A stretch of 54,017 nucleotides of DNA, from contig JAHZAW010000007.1 of the NCBI GenBank assembly GCA_019423725.1, forward strand, positions 55,024 through 109,040. Direction: 5' to 3'. Origin of the DNA: Clostridiales bacterium. Lineage in GTDB: Bacteria > Bacillota > Clostridia > Lachnospirales > Anaerotignaceae. Below the pieces are notes generated by a model that saw nothing but the letters and a program-made list of their open reading frames with translations, was not told the origin of the DNA and did not search any database. The translations under genes were made by a program, and so were the position numbers. Below, one piece after another: positions 15,507-23,948 of the stretch (positions within the stretch are counted from its first letter, which is position 1; each line of letters starts with the position of its first letter).

Positions 15507-15668
15507 TTATTTTTTCTCATCTTTTTCACAGATGTTTCTTCCTGCACAGCCAGCACAGCCGCCACTGCACCCGCCGTTGTTCCTTAATCTGTCGTTTTTG
15601 AGCTTTCTTGCGTGTACCCAGCCCATAAACAGGACCGCCGCCACAAGAACGATGATAACATAAATCAT
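15507..15668 (-). CDS. small Cys-rich membrane protein, FeoB-associated type
   Basis: A 53-residue protein with an N-terminal membrane helix (MIYVIIVLVAAVLFMGWV), then a basic stretch (HARKLKNDR), then a Cys/Gly cluster CSGGCAGCAG with a fourth Cys at 47. This is the layout of the FeoB-associated Cys-rich membrane proteins (FeoB_associated), which usually sit beside feoB and may handle ferrous iron at the membrane. No feoA or feoB is present in this window, so it is an orphan here. A GGGGG-type ribosome site (GGGGGATAAAA) precedes the ATG. It lies 44 bp downstream of the HAD gene and is probably co-transcribed with it. Confidence 0.75.
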   Translation of the reverse strand: MIYVIIVLVAAVLFMGWVHARKLKNDRLRNNGGCSGGCAGCAGRNICEKDEKK

Positions 15669-15712
15669 TTTTATCCCCCTATTCAGCTGTTAAGCCATTA
15701 CATTATCCACAC

Positions 15713-16354
15713 TTACATAAACATTCCTATATTTATCTTTTTGAAATCATCTGTTATAAAATCCGCCATATCCAGGCATTGGTTTCCACTGGTAGGATTT
15801 ATATATCCAAGGGCCTTCATCCCGGCTGCCTTGGCCGCCTTTACGCCGTTTTCCGAATCCTCGACCACAAGACATTCCTCAGGCTTCATATTTATCCTCT
15901 CAGCCGCCAGAAGGAACACATCAGGTGAAGGCTTTCCCCTCTTTACATCGCTTCCAGATGTGATCGAATCAAAATATTCAGCTATTTTCAGCCTGTCCAG
16001 TATAAGATCGATAAGTTTATAATCTGAAGATGAGGCTACCGCTGTCACAAGTTTTCTTTCCTTTATCCCCTTCAGGAACTCAGGTATGCCTGAAACAGGC
16101 ACTATATCTTCCCTGGCCATTATATCAAGTATCATCTGTTCCCTTTTCGCGGTCATTTCCTCCACAGGAACGTCCAGGCAGAACATCTCCTTGAGCATCC
16201 TCATACGGTCAGCTGTCAGTGTTCCAGCATAGGCCTCATAAAACTTCTGATCTTTAATTACGCCATACTGGGCCATGGTTTCTATATCAGCCTTAAAGTG
16301 GTAAGGCTGGCTGTCCACCAGCACCCCGTCCATATCAAAAATTACAGCTTTCAT
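15713..16354 (-). CDS. HAD-family hydrolase (beta-phosphoglucomutase/phosphatase-like)
   Basis: A 213-residue haloacid dehalogenase superfamily enzyme. Motif I is DMDGVLVDS with nucleophile Asp7 and acid/base Asp9. Later blocks are VASSS (motif II), KRGKPSPDVFL (motif III lysine) and VVEDSENGVKAA (motif IV acids). The cap is the alpha-helical type found in beta-phosphoglucomutases and sugar phosphatases, so the substrate is probably a small sugar phosphate. I start at 16354, where GGGGAG lies 7 bases before the ATG. Twelve codons upstream in frame lack a ribosome site and overlap the mnmA terminator. Confidence 0.87.
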   Translation of the reverse strand: MKAVIFDMDGVLVDSQPYHFKADIETMAQYGVIKDQKFYEAYAGTLTADRMRMLKEMFCLDVPVEEMTAKREQMILDIMAREDIVPVSGIPEFLKGIKERKLVTAVASSSDYKLIDLILDRLKIAEYFDSITSGSDVKRGKPSPDVFLLAAERINMKPEECLVVEDSENGVKAAKAAGMKALGYINPTSGNQCLDMADFITDDFKKINIGMFM

Positions 16355-16371
16355 ACTTTTCTCCCCACAAT

Positions 16372-16404
16372 CAAAATGCCCGCCGCACACAGCTGCGCCG
16401 GGCT
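16372..16404 (-). terminator. probable terminator after mnmA
   Basis: GCCCGCCGCA and TGCGCCGGGC form a 10-bp stem with one mismatch, followed by ATTTTG on the minus strand. It starts about 9 bp beyond the mnmA stop and also lies just ahead of the HAD ribosome site. Confidence 0.6.
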
Positions 16405-16412
16405 TATTCTTA

Positions 16413-17480
16413 TTATACTATAGTTCCTCCACATAGTACATATTCTCCGTCATAAACCACCAGTGACTGTCCTGGGGTGGCTGCCCTCTGTGGCTCGTCA
16501 AATACACACTTAAGGATACCATCTTTCATTGAAACAGTACAGGGGGATTTTTTATGGCTGTAGCGGATCTTTGCCTCAGCCCTTATCTCTCCGTCTATTT
16601 TTTCTATGGCCATAAAGTTTACGTTGTCTGCGCTGACCTCACGGCTGAATAACTCATCATTATCACATAAAACTACTCTATTGTTCTTTTTGTCGATATG
16701 ATGCACATATACATGCTTTCCGGCTGATATGCCTAGACCCTTTCTCTGACCAACGGTATAATGGATTATACCCTTATGCCTTCCCATAACATTTCCATCC
16801 ATATCAACAAAGTCTCCAGGCTTGAACTCCGTTCCGTCATATTCCTTTATAAATGAAGCGTAATCTCCATCCGGTATAAAGCATATATCCTGGCTGTCAG
16901 GCTTTGAAGATATTTCAAGGTCGATATTTTTGGCAAATTCCCTGACCTGGTCCTTTGTATATTTTCCTATGGGCATAATGGTCGAGGCAAGCTGCCTCTG
17001 GGTAAGGTTATAGAGAGCATAGGTCTGGTCTTTAGCTCCGCTCACGGCATTGCATACTGAATATCTTCCCGTGGCAGGATACTGTTTTATGACAGCATAA
17101 TGGCCTGTGGCTATATATTGAGCCCCAAGCTCTTCTCCCCTTTTCATGAGGGCCTCCCACTTTACATACCTGTTGCAGGCAATACATGGATTAGGTGTCT
17201 TTCCAGACTTATATTCGTTTACAAAGTACTTTATAACATGGTCTTCAAATTCTCCACGGAAATCCATGACATAATGCGGTATGCCAAGCTTTTCTGCCAC
17301 TCTGCGGGCATCTTTTACAGCTAAATTTCCGTCCACATCATCGACTGTCTTGCCACATCCATTTTCCCATGTCCTCATGGTAACGCCGATGACATCGTAA
17401 CCTTCTTCTTTAAGCAGAAATGCCGCGACGGAGCTGTCCACTCCGCCCGACATTCCTACGATGACTTTTCCTTTACTCAT
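16413..17480 (-). CDS. mnmA: tRNA-specific 2-thiouridylase MnmA
   Basis: A 355-residue ATP-dependent enzyme that thiolates U34 of tRNA-Lys, -Glu and -Gln using sulfur from the cysteine desulfurase. The PP-loop is GMSGGVDSS at 9-17. The catalytic cysteines fit Cys99 (PNPCIACNRYVKW) and Cys200 (SQDICFIPDGDY). The start overlaps the iscU stop (TAATG). Its position after iscS and iscU gives a compact sulfur-transfer operon, with IscS as the likely persulfide donor. Confidence 0.97.
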   Translation of the reverse strand: MSKGKVIVGMSGGVDSSVAAFLLKEEGYDVIGVTMRTWENGCGKTVDDVDGNLAVKDARRVAEKLGIPHYVMDFRGEFEDHVIKYFVNEYKSGKTPNPCIACNRYVKWEALMKRGEELGAQYIATGHYAVIKQYPATGRYSVCNAVSGAKDQTYALYNLTQRQLASTIMPIGKYTKDQVREFAKNIDLEISSKPDSQDICFIPDGDYASFIKEYDGTEFKPGDFVDMDGNVMGRHKGIIHYTVGQRKGLGISAGKHVYVHHIDKKNNRVVLCDNDELFSREVSADNVNFMAIEKIDGEIRAEAKIRYSHKKSPCTVSMKDGILKCVFDEPQRAATPGQSLVVYDGEYVLCGGTIV

Positions 17481-17917
17481 TATTCTTCATCTAAATTGTG
17501 AAGTTCTTCAATATCATTTACAGGCTTTTTCAAACCTTCGATAACGATATGGTTTTTCTCCGCATAGTCCCATAACGCAGCATGAAGAGCTTCTTCTGCA
17601 AGACATGAACAGTGTACCTTTACAGGAGGCAGTCCATCAAGGGCTTCCATAACGGCCTTGTTAGTTACCTCAAGAGCTTCCTGAATCGTCTTGCCCTTTA
17701 CAAGTTCCGTTGCCATACTGCTTGTGGCAACGGCAGCACCACAGCCGAATGTCTTAAATTTTGCGTCTTCGATTATTCCATCCTCTATCTTGAGGTAAAC
17801 TTTCATTATATCGCCGCATTTAGCGTTTCCTACTGTTCCTACGCCGCTGGCGTCTTCTATTTCTCCAACATTTCTGGGATTCATGAAATGATCCATTACT
17901 TTTTCGCTGTATTCCAT
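17480..17917 (-). CDS. iscU: iron-sulfur cluster scaffold NifU/IscU-like
   Basis: A 145-residue scaffold protein on which Fe-S clusters are assembled. The three ligand cysteines fit Cys34 (KCGD, with Asp36), Cys59 (FGCGAAVATSS) and Cys103 (VHCSCLAEEA), where a second Cys lies two residues on. The protein is slightly longer than E. coli IscU at the C-terminus, as is common in Clostridia. GGAGG lies before the ATG. It is placed 52 bp after iscS and is coupled to mnmA by a one-base overlap. Confidence 0.95.
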   Translation of the reverse strand: MEYSEKVMDHFMNPRNVGEIEDASGVGTVGNAKCGDIMKVYLKIEDGIIEDAKFKTFGCGAAVATSSMATELVKGKTIQEALEVTNKAVMEALDGLPPVKVHCSCLAEEALHAALWDYAEKNHIVIEGLKKPVNDIEELHNLDEE

Positions 17918-17969
17918 ATATATTTCCTCCGTTTATTGTCAATTTTTCAGATCAGTTTTAAGTTCCTGC

Positions 17970-19148
17970 TTATTTTTTATTCTTAACTTCCTCATATAAA
18001 GGTGACATTTCTCTAAGTCTCTGTACTATGGGTGGAAGGACTTCAAGAAGTTTGTCTACTTCCTCCTCTGTGTTCTGGTATCCAAGGGATATCCTCAGTG
18101 AGCCGTGTGCCTTTTCGTGTGGCAGTCCAATGGCAAGAAGTACATGTGAAGGATCCAATGAACCTGATGTACATGCTGAACCGCTGGATGCGCATATTCC
18201 GTGGGCATCAAGGAGAAGAAGCATTGACTCTCCTTCGATGAACTCAAATGATATATTTACATTTCCAGGGAGTCTTTCCTCTGGATGTCCATTAAGTCTT
18301 GCGTAATCGATATTGTCAAGTATTCCCTTAATGATCTTATCTCTAAGATATTTAAGTCTTGCTGTTGTCTCATCCATCTCATCCATGGCATCCTCGATGG
18401 CTTTTCCGAGGGCTACGATACCGATAACGTTTTCTGTTCCGGCCCTTCTGCCCTTTTCCTGCTGTCCGCCGTGGATAAGGTTATCTATCTTCATTCCCTT
18501 TCTGATATAAAGAGCTCCTATACCCTTAGGTGCTCCAAGTTTATGTCCTGAAAGTGAAAGGAAATCGATATTCATATCCTTTACATCTATTTTTACATGT
18601 CCTACAGCCTGTACAGCATCTGTATGGAAGTATATTCCCTTTTCCCTGCAGAGAGTTCCGATCTCTTTGATAGGCTGTATCGTTCCGATCTCATTATTAG
18701 CAAACATTATGCTTACAAGTATAGTTTCAGGTCTGATGGCATTTTTAACATCCTCAACGCTTACTCTTCCGTACTCGTCAACGGGAAGATATGTTACCTC
18801 AAATCCGTTTTTCTCAAGATACTCACAAGTATGGAGTATGGCGTGATGTTCTATACAGCTTGTTATTATATGGTTTCCTTTATCCTTAAGGGCAGAAGCT
18901 ACTCCCTTGAGCACCCAGTTGTCGCTTTCAGAGCCACAGCCTGTGAAAAATATTTCACCTACGTCTGCATTGAGAGCCTTTGCCACCTGTTCCCTAGCCT
19001 TATCTATGGCAGCTTTGCTTTCCCTTGCGATCTTATAAACGCTTGAAGCATTTCCGTAGTGATTTTCAATGTAGGGCTTCATTGCCTCATAAACGTCAGG
19101 TCTGATTGGCGTTGTTGCCGCGTTGTCAAAATAGATTATATTATTCAT
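17970..19148 (-). CDS. iscS: cysteine desulfurase IscS/NifS
   Basis: A 392-residue PLP enzyme that converts cysteine to alanine and carries sulfur as a persulfide for Fe-S assembly and tRNA thiolation. The PLP lysine is Lys203 in SLSGHKLGAPKG. The mobile-loop cysteine is Cys326 in SSGSACTSGSLDPSHVL. The N-terminal FDNAATTP motif is intact. It leads the iscS-iscU-mnmA operon behind a consensus promoter flanked by two matching operator-like boxes. Confidence 0.97.
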   Translation of the reverse strand: MNNIIYFDNAATTPIRPDVYEAMKPYIENHYGNASSVYKIARESKAAIDKAREQVAKALNADVGEIFFTGCGSESDNWVLKGVASALKDKGNHIITSCIEHHAILHTCEYLEKNGFEVTYLPVDEYGRVSVEDVKNAIRPETILVSIMFANNEIGTIQPIKEIGTLCREKGIYFHTDAVQAVGHVKIDVKDMNIDFLSLSGHKLGAPKGIGALYIRKGMKIDNLIHGGQQEKGRRAGTENVIGIVALGKAIEDAMDEMDETTARLKYLRDKIIKGILDNIDYARLNGHPEERLPGNVNISFEFIEGESMLLLLDAHGICASSGSACTSGSLDPSHVLLAIGLPHEKAHGSLRISLGYQNTEEEVDKLLEVLPPIVQRLREMSPLYEEVKNKK

Positions 19149-19187
19149 AAAAATTCTCCTAACATTTTTAAAATCGTTTTAATGGTT

Positions 19188-19205
19188 AAATCCTACTGTT
19201 TTAGT
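19188..19205. promoter_or_regulatory. operator-like box 2 of iscS
   Basis: AAATCCTACTGTTTTAGT on the plus strand lies just downstream of the iscS -10, with 14 of 18 bases matching box 1 at 19249-19266. The pseudo-palindromic TCCTA...TTTAG pattern resembles Rrf2/IscR-type sites. Confidence 0.6.
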
Positions 19206-19216
19206 TGGATATAGAT

Positions 19217-19245
19217 AATATACCATCACTCTGTCCGCCTGTCAA
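19217..19245 (-). promoter_or_regulatory. iscS operon sigmaA promoter
   Basis: TTGACA at 19245-19240 and TATATT at 19222-19217 are spaced by 17 bp, with an operator-like box on each side. Confidence 0.85.
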
Positions 19246-19248
19246 TAT

Positions 19249-19266
19249 AAATCCTATTAATTTAGT
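19249..19266. promoter_or_regulatory. operator-like box 1 of iscS
   Basis: AAATCCTATTAATTTAGT on the plus strand lies 3 bp upstream of the -35. It is centred 61 bp from box 2, close to six helical turns, which would suit cooperative binding by one repressor. Confidence 0.6.
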
Positions 19267-19365
19267 ATAAAATAAAATTGTTCATTTTATCGACATATGT
19301 CTATAAATTCATTATTGTTATAAATAAATATTTTATGCTATAATCCACTTAAGGAGGCTGATATT

Positions 19366-19827
19366 ATGGCATCGACCAAGCCCGATATAAAACGCATGGA
19401 AAACCTCATTACAGAATACGCTGAAACTAACGGTATTGATAATGATGTGGCAAAAATGATGAAAATAACCGAATCTTACAGAAAGACAAAAAAGCTTGGG
19501 TTCTTTGATCTGGCCTTTCTGGCAGGGGTACTCAATGTGTCACCGGACTATATTACGGGAATGACCGACGAGGCCCATTCAGATGATCCCTATCTTATTA
19601 AACTTTTATCCGATGCCGTAAGACTTAATCCGGATAATCTTTATGCCCTGTGCCTTAAATCAAGGGACTACCTTGATATTCAGGAAAACCTCATTGATTT
19701 CGATAAGGCAGGCATAGTTGTAAAAGACTACTCACCCGAAGGAGAACTTATCTCTGAGTCCATACCCCTGGAAACTCCTGAGCGCTCCATGGTCGCTGAA
19801 CCTTCGGAAGAATATAAAAAAGAATAA
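19366..19827 (+). CDS. hypothetical protein with an XRE-like helix-turn-helix trace
   Basis: A 153-residue soluble protein divergent from iscS, with a strong AAGGAGG ribosome site. Residues 45-67 (LGFFDLAFLAGVLNVSPDYITGM) read like the recognition part of an XRE/Cro-type HTH, where similar phrases end in DYLLG or DYITG. The first 40 residues would then be a shortened N-terminal helix pair. The C-terminal 80 residues are acidic and unfamiliar (LNPDNLYALCLKSRDYLD, then a Glu/Pro-rich tail). It may be a regulator, but a link with the iron-sulfur operon is only positional. A terminator follows directly. Confidence 0.6.
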   Translation: MASTKPDIKRMENLITEYAETNGIDNDVAKMMKITESYRKTKKLGFFDLAFLAGVLNVSPDYITGMTDEAHSDDPYLIKLLSDAVRLNPDNLYALCLKSRDYLDIQENLIDFDKAGIVVKDYSPEGELISESIPLETPERSMVAEPSEEYKKE

Positions 19828-19830
19828 ATC

Positions 19831-19867
19831 AAAACCTCCTGTATATTGTATATTCAGGAGGTTTTTT
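19831..19867 (+). terminator. terminator of the XRE-like gene
   Basis: AAACCTCCTG and CAGGAGGTTT form a perfect 10-bp stem followed by TTTTTTG. Between here and the recN terminator (about 150 bp) I see no gene. Confidence 0.92.
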
Positions 19868-20019
19868 GCTGTTCACTTTTTCAGGCCAGACATTGCAGTC
19901 ACGCCGCTAATATATCTGTCTCAAGATACAAGTTTCACTGCCCTTTATATACTGCTGCATATTATCAAACTCATAACAGGCTGTGCTCTTCATACCTGTG
20001 AGCTGTTTTTCCCATAAAA

Positions 20020-20062
20020 TAAAAATTAAAGCCCCAGAGCACTTATCCAGCTCCGAGGCTTT
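20020..20062 (-). terminator. terminator of recN and the upstream operon
   Basis: AAAGCCCCAGAGC and GCTCCGAGGCTTT form a 13-bp stem with wobble pairs, followed on the minus strand by AATTTTTATTTT. Confidence 0.85.
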
Positions 20063-20092
20063 AACCACGTCAATATATATTTTTTTATATGT

Positions 20093-21790
20093 TTATCTGT
20101 TCTCGTTTTTATATTTTCCGGCAAGATCCTTCATTTCCTGGGCGGCATTTACCGATGTTTCCGTTATCTCACTGCCGGCCATAAGCCTTGCGATGTCTCT
20201 TACCGTTTCGTTTCTTTTAAGAAGCCTAATATTTGTTTTTGTCCTGCCCTTTACGCTGACCTTTTCTATCATAAAATGTCTGTCAGCCATGGCAGCTATC
20301 TGAGGAAGATGGGTAATGCAGAGTATCTGTTTAGTCCTAGCTACTCTGTGCATTTTTTCCGCTACTTTCTGGGCAGTCCTTCCGCTTATTCCCGTATCGA
20401 TCTCATCAAATACAAAGGTGCCTATGGTATCGGCATTTCCCAGAACTACCTTGAGCGCCAGCATGACCCTGGAAAGCTCGCCGCCTGAGCCTATTTTAGC
20501 CAGCGGCATAAGTTCTTCGCCTTCATTGGCTGTGAACATGAATTCCACATCATCCCAGCCTTCTATTCCCATCTGGTTTTTCTGGTCTATCCTTATTTTG
20601 AACTTAGCACTGCTCATTTCAAGCTCGTGAAGATTATTTTCTATTTCAGTTTCAATGGTCTCCGCCTTTTTCTTTCTTATATCGGTCATCACCTTACATA
20701 CGCTGACCATGTTTTTAAATAATTCTTTTCTTTCGTTTTCAAGATTTTCAAGACGTTCCCTTGAATGCATGAGCATATCATATTCACTTCTGAGCTTTTC
20801 CAGTTTATCCGCCAGAAGGTCCGAAGAACAAATATACTTCTTCTTGAAGGCATATATGATATTCAGCCTCTCATCTATCTGTTCTATCTCGTCCTCTCCA
20901 GTCTCAAGGCTGTCAAAATAGCGTTTCAGCTCCCTTTCAGCCTCATTGAGCTGTATAGCAGCGGAATTTACTATCTCATATACGAGTTTTACCGATATAT
21001 CTATGTCGCTCAGCTGTTTAAGTGTGTCAGCAGCCTCTGTTACCATATCTCCTGCCGGGAGGCCATTCACGCCATTATAGAGGATATTGATGCATTTTCC
21101 GGCCATTTCACGCATCTTTTCTCCGTTTTGGAGAATTTTCTTTCTTTCCGTCAGCTCGTCTTCTTCTCCGGGTTTTATATCAGCCGCTTCAAGCTCGCTT
21201 ATCTGATATGAAAGTATTTCAGTCCTTCTCTCCCTTTCAGATTCGTTGCCCGCTATGGCCTTCATTTCCTTCATGGTAGACTTATATTTTCTTAAAAATT
21301 CCGCAAGTTTTGCCTTTTCCGCATCAAGCTCAGTGCCGCAGAACTTATCCAGAAGCTCGATATGCTTGTTCTGATTCAGAAGGGACTGGTGTTCATGCTG
21401 TCCATGGAAATCCACAAGGCAGGTGGAAAGATCCTTCAGCTGGCCAACTGTCACCGTAGTACCGTTTACCTTGCATACACTTTTTCCGTTCTGATGGAGT
21501 ATCCTTCTTATAACAAGGGTATTATCCTCTCCGTGCTCGATACTCATATCATCAAGTATCTTTTCTATTTTTTTATCATCAATGGAAAAAACAGCTTCGA
21601 CTGAGGCCTGTTCTTCCCCTCTTCTTATCATTTCCCTGCTGGCTCTTCCACCCAGAGAAAACCCCAGGGCATCTATTATGAGTGATTTTCCGGCTCCCGT
21701 TTCTCCTGTGAGGACATTAAGACCTTTGCCGAATACGACCTCAGATTCCTCTATGAGAGCCACATTTTTTATATTCATGTATTCAAGCAT
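20093..21790 (-). CDS. recN: DNA repair protein RecN
   Basis: A 565-residue SMC-like ATPase that acts early at DNA double-strand breaks. Walker A GETGAGKS is at 29-36. A long coiled-coil centre spans about 160-370. The C-terminal ABC signature is SGGELSRVMLALK, followed by Walker B FVFDEIDTGISG. It is the last gene of the operon, 16 bp after argR, and is closed by a terminator. The argR-recN order is widespread in Firmicutes. Confidence 0.97.
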   Translation of the reverse strand: MLEYMNIKNVALIEESEVVFGKGLNVLTGETGAGKSLIIDALGFSLGGRASREMIRRGEEQASVEAVFSIDDKKIEKILDDMSIEHGEDNTLVIRRILHQNGKSVCKVNGTTVTVGQLKDLSTCLVDFHGQHEHQSLLNQNKHIELLDKFCGTELDAEKAKLAEFLRKYKSTMKEMKAIAGNESERERRTEILSYQISELEAADIKPGEEDELTERKKILQNGEKMREMAGKCINILYNGVNGLPAGDMVTEAADTLKQLSDIDISVKLVYEIVNSAAIQLNEAERELKRYFDSLETGEDEIEQIDERLNIIYAFKKKYICSSDLLADKLEKLRSEYDMLMHSRERLENLENERKELFKNMVSVCKVMTDIRKKKAETIETEIENNLHELEMSSAKFKIRIDQKNQMGIEGWDDVEFMFTANEGEELMPLAKIGSGGELSRVMLALKVVLGNADTIGTFVFDEIDTGISGRTAQKVAEKMHRVARTKQILCITHLPQIAAMADRHFMIEKVSVKGRTKTNIRLLKRNETVRDIARLMAGSEITETSVNAAQEMKDLAGKYKNENR

Positions 21791-21806
21791 AGATACACGC
21801 CCCCAA

Positions 21807-22259
21807 TCAGCTATGTATAATACGATAAAGTCTCTCTATGAGTTCAGCAGCCTGATGATTTCCCCTTATAACACAGAAAACCGTATCATCTCCGGCTATG
21901 GTACCAAGGATCTCGCTGTTCTGCATATTATCAAGGGCCACTCCTACGGCCATTCCCATACCTTCAAGGGTCTTAATTACTACCATATTTCCGGCATAAT
22001 CCATTTTAACAACAGCCTCTTTAAATACCCTTATGAGCCTGTCAGATATCTCATTGTCATTGTTGGCCATTGCAGCATATTTCTGTTTTCCCTTTTCCAC
22101 GGAAATTTTGGTGAGCCTCATTTCCCTTATATCTCTTGACACCGTTGCCTGTGTCACATCAAAGCCTTCCTCCCTGAGTTTGACCGCAAGCTCATCCTGT
22201 GTTTCAATATCATATTTTTCGATAAGTTCCAATATTTTGGCGTGTCTTGATACTTTCAA
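21807..22259 (-). CDS. argR: arginine repressor ArgR/AhrC
   Basis: A 150-residue hexameric arginine-sensing repressor. The winged-helix N-terminal domain covers residues 1-70, with the recognition stretch VTQATVSRDIREM. The C-terminal oligomerisation and arginine-binding domain includes the conserved GTIAGDDTVFCVI segment. It lies 3 bp after nadK, which implies translational coupling, and 16 bp before recN. Its targets would be arginine genes, of which none are in this window except possibly carAB. Confidence 0.95.
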   Translation of the reverse strand: MKVSRHAKILELIEKYDIETQDELAVKLREEGFDVTQATVSRDIREMRLTKISVEKGKQKYAAMANNDNEISDRLIRVFKEAVVKMDYAGNMVVIKTLEGMGMAVGVALDNMQNSEILGTIAGDDTVFCVIRGNHQAAELIERLYRIIHS

Positions 22260-22262
22260 CGG

Positions 22263-23123
22263 TTATTCCCCCTTTGATATAAGTTTCTTCCTCAATATTT
22301 CATAAAAGCTTCTTTTATTCGTCTTGATTATATTAATGCTGTTGGCGGACTTTCTTACGTTAATGATGTCCCCATTATTCAATATTACACTGGTCTGTCC
22401 GTCCATGGACATGATTATATCTCCATTGGAGCCAAAGCTGGCCTCCACCTTTATGGTATCATCAGCGGATACTACTATGCTCCTTGAATGCAGCGAATGA
22501 GGGCATATGGGTGTTATGACCATACACTCGATATCCGGCTTCAGCACAGGTCCTCCCGCAGAGAGATTATATGCAGTGGAGCCCGTGGGGGTTGATATTA
22601 TTATCCCGTCGGCCCTGAATGTGGCAAGGTATTCCTCATTGACATAAATGCTGTATTCCGTTATCTTGGTGAAAACACCCCTGGATATACATATATCATT
22701 TACGGCTTTATACTGTTTTGGATTATCCGTATCGGAAATTATCTCAGATTCGAGCATAAGTCTTTTTTTTATCTTATATTCCCCGTTGAGCACCTTCTCT
22801 ATAGTCTCAGTAGCTTCTGAGCCGTCAGCCGCAGCAAGGAATCCCATTGTACCCATATTTATTCCTAAAAGCGGAGTGCCAAATTTAGCAGCCTTTCTCC
22901 CGGTATCCAGGAGGGTCCCGTCTCCACCCAGGACTATTATAAAATCTGACTTTGAGTAAAGCTCATATTTAGTAACTCCAAGCTCCTTTAAGCCTGTGAG
23001 TTCAGCTATATTATAAGTAAGGAGCACCTTACATTCCTTCTGTTCCAGAAAAGCAGCCAGCTCATTTACAAGCTTCATCGCCGCCTCTTTACTGTAATTT
23101 GGAACTATTCCAACAGTTTTCAT
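22263..23123 (-). CDS. nadK: NAD kinase
   Basis: A 286-residue kinase that phosphorylates NAD to NADP. The diagnostic GGDGT is at 66-70, followed by LLDTGR, and the nucleotide-binding TPTGSTAYNLSAGGP block is intact. It sits 15 bp after tlyA and 3 bp ahead of argR within the dxs-tlyA-nadK-argR-recN run. Confidence 0.96.
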   Translation of the reverse strand: MKTVGIVPNYSKEAAMKLVNELAAFLEQKECKVLLTYNIAELTGLKELGVTKYELYSKSDFIIVLGGDGTLLDTGRKAAKFGTPLLGINMGTMGFLAAADGSEATETIEKVLNGEYKIKKRLMLESEIISDTDNPKQYKAVNDICISRGVFTKITEYSIYVNEEYLATFRADGIIISTPTGSTAYNLSAGGPVLKPDIECMVITPICPHSLHSRSIVVSADDTIKVEASFGSNGDIIMSMDGQTSVILNNGDIINVRKSANSINIIKTNKRSFYEILRKKLISKGE

Positions 23124-23138
23124 ATTCTAAACACCACC

Positions 23139-23948
23139 TTAAAGCAGTTCGTGGGATTTTTCCGTTATGTCATTTGCCGCCGCATAAGCCTCTTCCTTTG
23201 TGAAGCCGGGATTTTTCCTGTCAAGCATTATTAAATACTCGATATTTCCCTCAGGTCCCCTTATGGGCGAAAAATCTATTCCGATTATATTCATGCCTAT
23301 CTCAAAGGCAAAATCTATTATTTTCAGTATTACTTCCCTATGGGTAGACTTCTCCCTGACAACGCCCTTTTTTCCGACCTTTTCCCTTCCGGCCTCAAAC
23401 TGGTGCTTTATAAGGCATACCATCTGGGCGTCATCAGCCATAACCGCCAGTGCCGGAGGTATGACCTTTGTCAAAGATATGAAAGATACATCCACCGAGG
23501 CAAACTGGGGCTTATCAGGCACCTGTTCCTCCGTTATATACCTTACATTGGTCTTTTCCAGGCATACAACCCTTTCATCATTTCTGAGCTTCCAGGCAAG
23601 CTGGCCATATCCAACATCGATGGCATATACCTTTGATGCGCCATTTTGAAGCATACAGTCAGTAAATCCTCCCGTTGATGCTCCTATATCCATGCATATC
23701 TTTCCTTCTATGCTCACAGGGAATGATTCCATGGCTTTTTCTAGCTTATATCCGCCTCTGCTCACATAGGGCATTTCTCCGCCCTTAAGCTCTATATTTG
23801 ATTTTATATCTATCTTTGTTCCGGCCTTGTCCTCTTTATTGCCGTCAACATATACATTTCCGGCCATTATATAGGCTTTGGCAAGTTCCCTTGATGCTGC
23901 CAGGCCTCTATTGACCATGAGCACATCAAGTCTTTCTTTTTCAGACAT
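23139..23948 (-). CDS. tlyA: TlyA-family rRNA 2'-O-methyltransferase
   Basis: A 269-residue RNA methyltransferase, historically called hemolysin A. It has an N-terminal S4 RNA-binding domain (RLDVLMVNRGLAASRELAKA) and a C-terminal FtsJ-like SAM domain (motif I CMDIGASTGGFTDCML). Mycobacterial TlyA 2'-O-methylates 16S and 23S rRNA, and loss of it gives capreomycin resistance. The target here is presumed similar. I start at the ATG at 23948, which overlaps the dxs stop by 8 bases. The frame extends three codons further to a TTG. Confidence 0.93.
   Translation of the reverse strand: MSEKERLDVLMVNRGLAASRELAKAYIMAGNVYVDGNKEDKAGTKIDIKSNIELKGGEMPYVSRGGYKLEKAMESFPVSIEGKICMDIGASTGGFTDCMLQNGASKVYAIDVGYGQLAWKLRNDERVVCLEKTNVRYITEEQVPDKPQFASVDVSFISLTKVIPPALAVMADDAQMVCLIKHQFEAGREKVGKKGVVREKSTHREVILKIIDFAFEIGMNIIGIDFSPIRGPEGNIEYLIMLDRKNPGFTKEEAYAAANDITEKSHELL

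Noticed and set aside
19868..20020. Gene or gene remnant between the XRE-like gene and recN
   Set aside because: All frames contain stops within about 20 codons and nothing recognisable is encoded. Only the two terminators are supported.
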